Below are positions 14,619 through 20,976 of a stretch of 21,010 nucleotides of DNA, piece by piece. How positions within the stretch are numbered: the first letter of the stretch is position 1; the number at the start of each line of letters is the position of its first letter. Location: positions 1-21,010 of the forward strand of contig CAZXBB010000133.1 in NCBI GenBank assembly GCA_964638815.1, read 5' to 3'. A program made the translations under genes and the position numbers. Source of the stretch: CAZXBB01 sp964638815. Its GTDB lineage: Bacteria > Planctomycetota > Phycisphaerae > Phycisphaerales > SM1A02. The notes below the pieces were generated by a model. The model worked only from the letters and a program-made list of their open reading frames with translations, was not told the origin of the DNA and ran no database searches.

Positions 14619-15572
14619 ATGAGCGCCCCCGCTCCGATCCTCATCGCCGGCACCGGCCGCTGCGGCACCAGCGTGCTCGCGGCGATGATGATGGAGTCGC
14701 CGAACGTATTCCCCTACATGGAGCCCGAGCCGCTCTACGACCTCTTCATGCGCTGGCTCGCGCGGCGCGTGCCGGCGCCGGGATTCCGCCGGTCGTACGC
14801 TGCGAAGGTGTCGTCGTACCTTGCAGGCGACAGCACGCGGTGGTACCGCGCTCTCGCCGGCGACGGGTTCGTCGAGGCGTTCACGCCGGAGGCCGTGCTC
14901 GCGGCGTGGGACACGGCGTTCGGCCAATGCCGGACGCGCGCCGACTGCACGCGATCGTTCGCGACGTTCACCGAGCGTCTGCTCGGCGACTTCGCCCGCG
15001 CCCGGGGACGACGTCGCTGGTGCGTCAAGCAGCCGGGTCATCTCTACGAGAACATCGATGTCGTGTTCCGCCTGCACCCCGACGCCCGCTTCATCCACAT
15101 CGTGCGCGACGGGCGCGATGTCGTCGCGTCGATCTTCAGCCAACCGTGGAACACCGGCAGCATCGATCGTCGCTTCCGGCACGCGCTCGATCTCTGGTCG
15201 ACGACGCTGCGCAAGGGACTCGCACGGGAAGGCCGTACCCCCGCGGACCAGCGGCTCGAGGTGCGCTTCGAGGATCTCGCGACCGATCCCGCCGGCGTCA
15301 TCGAGCGCGTCTTCGGCTTCGCCGGCGAGAGAACCGGTCTCCCCGAGTCGTACTTCGCGCCGAACGGCGAGTGGTCCGGCAACAACTTCAGCCGTCACCG
15401 CACGAACGTCGGCCGTTACCGCGAGATCCTGAGCGAGCCCCAGATCGCCCGCATCGAGGACGAGTACGGCGACGTGCTCGAGTACTATGGATACGCGAAG
15501 GAGTGCGCGAAGGGGCGCGCGAAGGAGTGCGCGAAGGGGCACGCGAAGGGGCACGCGGGAGCCCCGACGTGA
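14619..15572 (+). CDS. Sulfotransferase family protein
   Basis: This 317-aa protein probably transfers sulfate from PAPS to an unknown acceptor. The N-terminal PILIAGTGRCGTSVLA (residues 6-21) is the 5'-phosphosulfate-binding loop. HIVRDGRDVVASIFSQ (about 160-175) is the 3'-phosphate-binding segment with the conserved Arg and Ser. The central VRFEDLATDPAGVIERVFGF is also typical of the family. The extreme C-terminus is a five-fold four-residue repeat (AKEC, AKGR, AKEC, AKGH, AKGH) that lies outside the family core. The stop overlaps the next start as GTGA (15569-15572), coupling it to an aldehyde dehydrogenase. Sulfotransferases are abundant in Planctomycetota, but I know of no reason for one to sit inside a deoC cluster. 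Confidence 0.85.
   Translation: MSAPAPILIAGTGRCGTSVLAAMMMESPNVFPYMEPEPLYDLFMRWLARRVPAPGFRRSYAAKVSSYLAGDSTRWYRALAGDGFVEAFTPEAVLAAWDTAFGQCRTRADCTRSFATFTERLLGDFARARGRRRWCVKQPGHLYENIDVVFRLHPDARFIHIVRDGRDVVASIFSQPWNTGSIDRRFRHALDLWSTTLRKGLAREGRTPADQRLEVRFEDLATDPAGVIERVFGFAGERTGLPESYFAPNGEWSGNNFSRHRTNVGRYREILSEPQIARIEDEYGDVLEYYGYAKECAKGRAKECAKGHAKGHAGAPT
15495..15554 (+). repeat. 12-nt in-frame tandem repeat at the sulfotransferase 3' end
   Basis: Five 12-nt units begin GCGAAGG and alternate GAGTGC, GGCGC and GGCAC endings. They encode the AKxx tail. Each unit carries AAGGAG or AAGGGG, so the array also multiplies Shine-Dalgarno-like sequence just upstream of the overlapping GTG start at 15569. Confidence 0.85.
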
Positions 15573-17011
15573 CGCAGCTCTACGCCCCCGCGCCCGAACG
15601 CACCCGCGTCGCCATCGCCGACCGGTATCCGCTCGTCATCGGCGGCCGCTTCGTGTCGCCGCGATCGCGCAAGTGGTTCCGGACGATCAACCCCGCGACC
15701 GAGGAGGTGCTCGCCGAGGTCGCGCAAGCCGGCGCGAAGGACGTTGACGCCGCCGTCGCCGCCGCCCGGGCGGCACAGCCGGCCTGGGCGCGATTGAAAG
15801 CGCCCGTGCGCGCGAAGTATCTCTTCCGCATCGCCCGCCGCATCCAGGAGCGCGCCCGCGAGCTCGCCGTGCTCGAGACGCTGGACGGCGGCAAGCCGAT
15901 CCGCGAGTCGCGCGATTTCGACGTGCCGCAGGCGGCGCAGCATTTCTTCTACCACGCCGGGTGGTGCGACAAGCTCGACTACGCGTTCCCCGGGCGCACG
16001 CCGAAACCGGTCGGCGTGTGCGGGCAGATCATCCCGTGGAACTTCCCGCTGCTCATGGCCGCGTGGAAGCTCGCGCCCGCCCTCGCGACCGGAAACACGT
16101 GCGTCCTCAAGCCTGCCGCGACGACGCCGCTCACGGCGCTGCGTCTCGCGGAGATCATCGAGGAGGTCGAGCTGCCCCCGGGCGTCGTGAACATCGTCAC
16201 CGGCGGCGACGCGACCGGCAGGCACCTCGCCGCGCACGAGGGCGTTGACAAGATCGCCTTCACGGGCTCGACGGCGGTCGGCAAGGAGATCGCCCGCGTA
16301 ACCGCGCGGACCGGCGCGCGGTTGACCCTCGAGCTGGGCGGCAAGAGCCCGCACATCGTCTTCGAGGACGCGGCGATCGACCAGGCGATCGAGGGCATCG
16401 TCAACGGCATCTACTTCAACCAGGGGCACGCGTGCTGCGCCGGCTCGAGGCTGTTCGTCCAGGAGTCGATCCTCGGCGAGGTGATCGACAAGCTGATCGA
16501 CCGGATGCGCACCTTGCGTGTCGGCGACCCGCTCGACAGGAACACGGACATCGGCGCGGTCAACTCCGCCGCGCAGCTCGAGGCGATCCGCCGCTGCCTC
16601 GACGCCGGTGTCGCGGAGGGCGCGACGCTGCACCGCGGCGGCGACGTCGGCGCGGGTCTTCCCGCGCGCGGATTCTGGTGCGAGCCGAGCTTCTTCACCG
16701 ACGTGCAGCCGAGCCACGCGATCGCCCGCGAGGAGATCTTCGGTCCGGTGCTCGCGGTGATGAGCTTCCGCACGCCGGAGGAGGCGATCGCCGGCGCGAA
16801 CAACACGCGGTACGGTCTCGCCGCCGGCATCTGGACGAACAAGGGCGCGAAGATGTTCGATATCGCGCGCCGGCTCGAAGCGGGCGTGGTGTGGTGCAAC
16901 ACGTACCACGCGTTCGACCCGGCGTCGCCGTTCGGCGGCTGCAAGGAGTCAGGGTTCGGACGTGAAGGCGGAGTTGCCGGTCTGCGAGCCTACGTCCGCG
17001 TCGAGTTCTAG
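15569..17011 (+). CDS. Aldehyde dehydrogenase (NAD(P)+-dependent), ALDH16-like N-terminal partner
   Basis: This 480-aa cytoplasmic enzyme oxidises an aldehyde to the acid; acetaldehyde from DeoC is the likely substrate by context. The catalytic set is complete: IIPWNFP with Asn158, VLKPA with Lys181, FTGSTAVGK (231-239), LELGGKSP with Glu255, and GHACCAGSR with catalytic Cys289. EEIFGPVLAV and the C-terminal FGGCKESGFGREGG follow. The GTG at 15569 overlaps the sulfotransferase stop. The frame is open 328 codons further upstream, but that part runs out of frame across the sulfotransferase. Only 11 nt separate it from the next gene, a truncated ALDH paralogue. Confidence 0.93.
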   Translation: MTQLYAPAPERTRVAIADRYPLVIGGRFVSPRSRKWFRTINPATEEVLAEVAQAGAKDVDAAVAAARAAQPAWARLKAPVRAKYLFRIARRIQERARELAVLETLDGGKPIRESRDFDVPQAAQHFFYHAGWCDKLDYAFPGRTPKPVGVCGQIIPWNFPLLMAAWKLAPALATGNTCVLKPAATTPLTALRLAEIIEEVELPPGVVNIVTGGDATGRHLAAHEGVDKIAFTGSTAVGKEIARVTARTGARLTLELGGKSPHIVFEDAAIDQAIEGIVNGIYFNQGHACCAGSRLFVQESILGEVIDKLIDRMRTLRVGDPLDRNTDIGAVNSAAQLEAIRRCLDAGVAEGATLHRGGDVGAGLPARGFWCEPSFFTDVQPSHAIAREEIFGPVLAVMSFRTPEEAIAGANNTRYGLAAGIWTNKGAKMFDIARRLEAGVVWCNTYHAFDPASPFGGCKESGFGREGGVAGLRAYVRVEF

Positions 17012-17022
17012 TCCCTAACGCC

Positions 17023-17898
17023 ATGCCCGATCACCTCGAAGTCACCGCCACCGCCAAGCTCTTCATCAACGGAGCGTTCGTGCGCTCGGAGTCCGGCGCG
17101 ACCGTGCCGGTGGCGTCGCGGGGTCGGGCGATCGTGCACGTCTGCCGCGCTTCGCCCAAGGATCTGCGCGATGCGGTCGCCGCCGCCCGCGCCGCCTTCC
17201 CCGGCTGGGCGCGACGCGACGCGTCCAACCGCGGCCAGGTGCTCTACCGGATGGCCGAGACGCTCGAGGGGCGACGCGCCGCGTTCGCCGACGCGATCGC
17301 CGCGACCGCCCCCCGCGCGCAGCCGGCGTCGGTCCGCCGCGAGGTCGACGCGGCCATCGATCGCCTCGTCTGCTTCGCGGGCTGGGCGGACAAGCACGCG
17401 CACGTGCTTGGCGGCCGGAACCCCGTCGCGGGGCCCTACTACAACTTCACCGATCCGGAGCCGGTGGGCGTCGTCGGCATCGTCGTGCCCGAGTGGCCGG
17501 CCCTCCTCGCGCTCGTGTCGCTCGTCGCGCCGGTGCTCTGCGCCGGTAACACGGCGGTCGTGATCACGCCGGCGAAGCACCCGCTGCCGGCGGTGCTCTT
17601 CGGGGAGGCGTGCGCGACGTCGGACGTTCCCGGCGGCGTCCTGAACGTGCTCACGGCCGGCGCGCCGGACCTGATCGGGGCGCTGGCGACGCACCGCGAC
17701 GTCGATGCGATCAGCGCCGCGAACCTGTCCGAGGCGGACGCGGTCGTCGCGCGGGCGGGCGCGGGCGAGAACGTCAAGCGCGTGCGCGTCGAGCAGCGCG
17801 GCCCGAAGGCGTGGTGGGACGCGCGCGTGTGTGAATCACCGTGGACGATCGAGCCGTTCGTCGAGATGAAGACGGTGTGGCATACGGTGGGGCATTAG
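17023..17898 (+). CDS. Truncated pseudo-aldehyde dehydrogenase, ALDH16 C-terminal-domain-like
   Basis: This 291-aa protein resembles the cofactor-binding half of an ALDH: KLFINGAFVRSESGATVPV, AVAAARAAFPGWARRDASNR and PEPVGVVGIVVPEWPALLAL. The usual PWNFP asparagine is replaced (VVPEWPA). The segment with the catalytic Glu and Cys is missing; after VDAISAANLSEADAV the protein runs straight to the C-terminal FVEMKTVWHTVG. It is therefore probably not a dehydrogenase by itself. In ALDH16 proteins a full ALDH domain is fused to a C-terminal domain of about this length that lacks the catalytic cysteine. The two adjacent genes look like a split version, and this one probably acts as a structural partner. 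It is not obviously a decaying gene: the frame is intact and codon use matches its neighbours. Confidence 0.85.
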   Translation: MPDHLEVTATAKLFINGAFVRSESGATVPVASRGRAIVHVCRASPKDLRDAVAAARAAFPGWARRDASNRGQVLYRMAETLEGRRAAFADAIAATAPRAQPASVRREVDAAIDRLVCFAGWADKHAHVLGGRNPVAGPYYNFTDPEPVGVVGIVVPEWPALLALVSLVAPVLCAGNTAVVITPAKHPLPAVLFGEACATSDVPGGVLNVLTAGAPDLIGALATHRDVDAISAANLSEADAVVARAGAGENVKRVRVEQRGPKAWWDARVCESPWTIEPFVEMKTVWHTVGH

Positions 17899-17921
17899 CC
17901 CGTTAGACGGCGGGCGAGCCG

Positions 17922-18878
17922 CTACTTCGGCACCAGCACGAGCTGGGACGCCTGCACCCGTGTCCCCAGGTGCGGCCGCCGCGAATCGATCGTCTCCTGC
18001 AGCGGCTCCCCGTTGACGAGGTTCACAGGGAACTTCCTCATCTCAGCCTCGACCTCGGGCGAGAACAGCCCGCTCTGGGCGTCGATGGCGGTCTCGTCAA
18101 AGAGACCGACCGTCACCATGCACAGGCCGGTGTTGTCGTCGTAGTGGAAGTAGGCGTCGTGACCCTCGTTGCGCAGCCGTTGCGCGTCATTCGCGCCGCG
18201 GCGGCGGAGCTCTTCCTCGGACATCTTGCCGGCGCCGAAGTCGCCCCATACCGCGACCTGGAGCGTGTAGAGAGGATGGATGTTGGGAAAGCGATGCCGC
18301 ACCGACATCAGCGCGAGCGGGTTCATCCGGTCGGGGTCCGGCCCCACCGTGAGACGGCTCAGGATGGCGCGGGCGAATACGGGCCGACCGTTCAGCTCGA
18401 TCTCCTTGATCCAGGCAAGATCGCGCTGCGCCGCGGGGCTGTCGGACTGCTCGTAGATGCCGTAGACGACGACCGATCCCTTCCTGGTGGCGTGCACGTG
18501 GGCGCGCCCGAGCCGAGGGTCGATCTGCGCGCAGCTCCGGACCATAGTCGCGGCCGCTTCCTGATGATCGGCGGCCGAGAAGCTCCTGAGGACGATGCCC
18601 CAGTACGCCCGCCGGCGTCCCGCGACGCCGTCGGGCGCGGTTCCTGCGCCAGACCCGCGTGCGACCGCGCCGGTCCTGCCTGACCGTTCGAGATCCTCGA
18701 TCCAGCCGTCGTCCCAGTTCTGGCCAAGGTCAAGCTCGCGTTCTCGGACGCCGGAATCGGGGCCGGCGTCAAAATTGGAGTCCCGCGGGCCGTCCGTGCC
18801 GTCCCCGGCGCAACCGACCGCGAGCAGGGTGAGGAGGGCCGTGACGGGACCGCCGAGGCTGGTTTTATGGGAACTCAC
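17922..18878 (-). CDS. Lipoprotein with two similar, possibly SPOR-like, segments
   Basis: This 318-aa protein begins at GTG 18878. GGAGG lies 8 nt upstream, and the N-terminus forms a lipoprotein signal (LLTLLAVGCAG). A low-complexity Asp/Gly-rich linker follows. Two segments, YWGIVLRSFSAADHQEAAAT (about residues 90-170) and YTLQVAVWGDFGAGKMSEEE (about 205-290), each read as strand, helix, strand with the pattern aromatic-x-Leu/Val-x-Val. The second ends GLCMVTVGLFDE. This resembles SPOR peptidoglycan-binding repeats, but I hold that assignment loosely. The gene is divergent from flgM and shares a symmetric control region with it, so an envelope or motility role is an inference. It converges on the pseudo-ALDH gene, leaving 23 nt. 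Confidence 0.65.
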   Translation of the reverse strand: MSSHKTSLGGPVTALLTLLAVGCAGDGTDGPRDSNFDAGPDSGVRERELDLGQNWDDGWIEDLERSGRTGAVARGSGAGTAPDGVAGRRRAYWGIVLRSFSAADHQEAAATMVRSCAQIDPRLGRAHVHATRKGSVVVYGIYEQSDSPAAQRDLAWIKEIELNGRPVFARAILSRLTVGPDPDRMNPLALMSVRHRFPNIHPLYTLQVAVWGDFGAGKMSEEELRRRGANDAQRLRNEGHDAYFHYDDNTGLCMVTVGLFDETAIDAQSGLFSPEVEAEMRKFPVNLVNGEPLQETIDSRRPHLGTRVQASQLVLVPK

Positions 18879-18943
18879 CGGCAGTGCCTCCGCCGCCCCC
18901 CACAGGGTCGGGAAAGACCGGGCGAAAAACCCCCGGTCCGCCA

Positions 18944-19025
18944 GGTCCGAGAACGCCTAACTTTACGTGAGTGCTGGTTTTGCGTCAAAACCGACGATTC
19001 TCCTAAAGTTCAAGCGCAGCGGACC
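18944..19025. promoter_or_regulatory. Divergent TAAAGTT-N9-CGGACC pair around a GGTTTTG/CAAAACC dyad
   Basis: TAAAGTT-N9-CGGACC occurs on the plus strand (19004-19025, towards flgM) and on the minus strand (18965-18944, towards the lipoprotein). Midway lies the perfect inverted repeat GGTTTTG-CGT-CAAAACC (18976-18992). The centre of that dyad (18984) coincides with the centre of the two outward elements (18984.5). This looks like two divergent promoter or activator elements sharing one operator. TAAA is the start of the sigma-28 -35 element, but no GCCGATAA lies at the canonical distance. The only similar string, GTCGATAG at 19031, is 8 nt too far. Confidence 0.5.
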
Positions 19026-19144
19026 TTTCCGTCGATAGCACTCTCCGTGAAAGTGGGCTTCCCCAGGCACACCCGCAGACACGGAAGAACATCGTCGGAA
19101 CAGGTTCGCGAGCCACAGCACGGTTTGCGAAGGAGTCATAGTTA

Positions 19145-19447
19145 ATGCCTGATATCGCTTCCATTGGTCACGGTCAGGTGGGACCGATCGACCGGACCTC
19201 GTCCGCGAGCGGCGTGCGTCGCGACGTCGTCGACATCGGCGGCGCCGTTCCCGCGCCTCCCGAACGCCCCGGCGATCGGGTCGAATTGTCCGATCACGCC
19301 AGGTACCTCGATCACCTGCGTCGCCTGCCCGACGTGCGTCACGACCGCGTGCGCGAGATCCGCGCCGCCATCCGCAACGGCGACTACGAGACGGACGAGA
19401 AATTCGACGTCGCCGTCAACCGACTCTTCGAGGACCTGGTTGACTGA
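19145..19447 (+). CDS. flgM: Anti-sigma-28 factor FlgM family protein
   Basis: This 100-aa protein matches FlgM in its C-terminal half: DRVELSDHARYLDHLRRLPD, then VRHDRVREIRAAIRNGDYET and DEKFDVAVNRLFEDL. These are the helices that bind the flagellar sigma factor FliA. The N-terminal half is Gly- and Pro-rich and probably disordered, as in other FlgM proteins. AAGGAG lies 9 nt before the ATG. It should hold FliA inactive until the hook-basal body is finished. It is monocistronic, ended by a strong terminator, with no flgN, flgK or other flagellar gene in the window. Confidence 0.85.
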   Translation: MPDIASIGHGQVGPIDRTSSASGVRRDVVDIGGAVPAPPERPGDRVELSDHARYLDHLRRLPDVRHDRVREIRAAIRNGDYETDEKFDVAVNRLFEDLVD

Positions 19448-19525
19448 CTCGGCGAGCACCCCGGTCGGAGCGGCCCGCGGCGCGGCGCGTTGATGCCGCG
19501 GGTCAAGAGCCGGTTGCTTGACGAG

Positions 19526-19558
19526 AGCCCACGGATTCGTCCGTGGGCTTGCTTTTTT
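19526..19558 (+). terminator. Rho-independent terminator after flgM
   Basis: A perfect 10-bp stem (AGCCCACGGA and TCCGTGGGCT) closes a TTCG tetraloop and is followed by TGCTTTTTT. A separate 8-bp hairpin (CCCGCGGC at 19474, GCCGCGGG at 19495) lies between the flgM stop and this terminator. The remainder of the gap to 19622 shows nothing else. Confidence 0.93.
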
Positions 19559-19622
19559 GGACGGAATCGACGCAACGATCCTGGTGTCGGGATGGCGGTG
19601 CCGGCCCCGCGGGGACCGCGCG

Positions 19623-19628
19623 TACAAT
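19623..19628 (+). promoter_or_regulatory. Putative leaderless -10 element of the redoxin gene (TACAAT)
   Basis: TACAAT lies exactly 6 nt before the ATG at 19635, with no Shine-Dalgarno sequence. It is one of the closest matches to TATAAT in the set. Confidence 0.45.
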
Positions 19629-19634
19629 CGCCCC

Positions 19635-20768
19635 ATGCTCACCTTCGCCTCAGCTTTCAGCGTGCTCCTCGCCGTGTGCCCCGCGCCGCCGCCGGCGTCG
19701 GCTGACGCCCCCGCGGCCCCCGACGCGACCGCCGGCGTCCCCCCCGGCGGCCCCCCCGCCGGCGACTGCTTCCGCGTGTCCGCGAAGATGCCGGACCGGG
19801 TCCTCACGCTGCGTGATCTCTGGACGTTCCCGCTCGCGGTCGAAGTGGATCCGGCGTGGGACCCCGTGTCGGCGGGCGTGCCCGGCCTGCTGATCCAGTT
19901 CGACGTTCCCGCATCGATCCACCTCCAGGGGCCGTACATCGACACGCACGAAGAGCTGTCGCGCAACGAGTTCATGCAGCGACCGTTCGAGCGCTACATG
20001 CGGCCGGGCCTCAAGCTGAGGATCGGCTTCCACCGTGACCGGATCGTGGAAGGCGAGAGCATCGGGATCAACGTGTTCGGCTATCTGCGCAGTGCCGGGG
20101 CCGACCCGGAAGAAGGCGAGGCGTGGTTCGTCCACCGCCGGTTCGAGCTGCCCGTGCGCAGGTCGGCGGAGGCCGTCGCCGGCGATCCCGGAAAGTACTC
20201 GTGGAGCGGCGCCGGACTGAAGGTCGGCGACGTCGCGCCCGCCTTCTCGCTCCCGCGCGCCGACGGCACGCGGGTCGCCCTCTCGGATCATCTCGGAAAG
20301 CGCGACGTCGTCGTCACGACGTACCGCGCGTCGTGGTGTCCGTTCTGCGCCCGGCAGCTCAATGCGCTCCAGGGAATCTACGACGAGTTCGAGACGCTCG
20401 GCATCCCGGTCATCGCCGTCTCGCAGGAGGACACGACACTCGAGAAGCACGGCGAGATCCACCGGCACTTCGCGCCGAACGGCCCGCGCTTCGAGATCGT
20501 GGCCGACCTTGGCCGGACGGCAACCGACGGGTACGGGCGAACGCGCACGTACCTGATCGACCGCACCGGCGTCGTGCGCCAGGTGTTCCCGCACCTGCTC
20601 CACCACCGCGCGTCATGGCAGGCGGTGCTGAACGAGATCAGGCGGCTCGCGGCGGCAGACGAGGCCGGGGCGACGGACGGGGCGACGGACGGGGCGACGG
20701 ACGGGGCGACGGACGGGGCGACGGATGGGGCGACGAAAGAGCAGACGAACCGTCGCCTGCCCGAGTAG
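19635..20768 (+). CDS. Exported AhpC/TSA-type redoxin with an N-terminal beta domain
   Basis: This 377-aa protein has an N-terminal hydrophobic signal segment (about residues 1-23), then a Pro/Ala/Gly-rich linker. A domain of about 130 residues follows (VLTLRDLWTFPLAVEVDP to EAWFVHRRFELPV), plausibly a DsbD-N-like beta domain. The C-terminal domain (about 195-350) is a thioredoxin fold: VGDVAPAFSLPRADG, the active site ASWCPFC with Cys235 and Cys238, and the cis-Pro region GYGRTRTYLIDRTGVVR. It probably acts as a periplasmic thiol oxidoreductase or peroxidase. The extreme C-terminus is a six-fold GATD repeat that is not part of the fold. The frame extends upstream to 19518, across the flgM terminator, so I chose the ATG at 19635. 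It is transcribed alone. Confidence 0.82.
   Translation: MLTFASAFSVLLAVCPAPPPASADAPAAPDATAGVPPGGPPAGDCFRVSAKMPDRVLTLRDLWTFPLAVEVDPAWDPVSAGVPGLLIQFDVPASIHLQGPYIDTHEELSRNEFMQRPFERYMRPGLKLRIGFHRDRIVEGESIGINVFGYLRSAGADPEEGEAWFVHRRFELPVRRSAEAVAGDPGKYSWSGAGLKVGDVAPAFSLPRADGTRVALSDHLGKRDVVVTTYRASWCPFCARQLNALQGIYDEFETLGIPVIAVSQEDTTLEKHGEIHRHFAPNGPRFEIVADLGRTATDGYGRTRTYLIDRTGVVRQVFPHLLHHRASWQAVLNEIRRLAAADEAGATDGATDGATDGATDGATDGATKEQTNRRLPE
20667..20738 (+). repeat. 12-nt in-frame tandem repeat at the redoxin 3' end
   Basis: Six units of GGGGCGACGGAC (the last ones slightly changed) encode GATD repeats just before the stop codon. The period equals that of the sulfotransferase 3'-end array although the unit sequence differs. 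The near-perfect units suggest recent expansion. Confidence 0.92.
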
Positions 20769-20787
20769 ACCTCTTGATCCGGACGAT

Positions 20788-20800
20788 GTGTGCCCCGGTT
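20788..20800 (+). repeat. Fragment of the palindromic element
   Basis: GTGTGCCCCGGTT matches the outer arm of the 110-bp element. The sequence after it (GTGACGCGGACGAA) matches the conserved flank seen before the next copy. It lies 20 nt after the redoxin stop. Confidence 0.5.
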
Positions 20801-20821
20801 CCGTGCCGTGACGCGGACGAA

Positions 20822-20931
20822 GTGTGCCCCGGTCCTGTGCTCGGACAGGGCCGGGTGGGCCACCCATGCAACGACGGCTTCGAAGCTTCGTGGCTCACCC
20901 GGCCCTTGCCGAGCCAAGGACCGGGGCACAC
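20822..20931 (-). repeat. 110-bp dispersed palindromic element, copy B
   Basis: This copy is the reverse complement of copy A at 12303-12412 with about six mismatches in 110 positions by eye. Two mismatches are single changes in the left arm region, one is in the centre and three cluster at the centre-right arm junction. Both outer 14-nt arms are perfect. Short open frames crossing it encode the same spurious peptides as those crossing copy A. Confidence 0.85.
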
Positions 20932-20976
20932 GAGGCGCGCTCGTGCTTCACAGCTTCGTGGCGTGACACAGACGAA

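Noticed and set aside
14585..15568. An apparent 808-aa fusion protein ending in the ALDH
   Set aside because: The first 328 codons lie out of frame across the sulfotransferase and are Arg/Ala-rich. The real ALDH starts at the GTG at 15569, with the usual GTGA overlap.
17023..17898. Pseudo-ALDH as a frameshifted or decaying pseudogene
   Set aside because: The frame is intact, it ends with a conserved-looking KTVWH segment and it has normal codon use. Its length matches the ALDH16 C-terminal domain, so a functional protein is more likely.
17893..17921. Bidirectional terminator between the convergent pseudo-ALDH and lipoprotein genes
   Set aside because: GCCCG and CGGGC could pair around an 8-nt loop, but the stem is only 5 bp and neither strand has a U-tract.
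19004..19038. Canonical sigma-28 promoter for flgM
   Set aside because: TAAAGTTC and GTCGATAG are 19 nt apart, not the expected 11. I kept only the weaker statement about the symmetric TAAAGTT elements.
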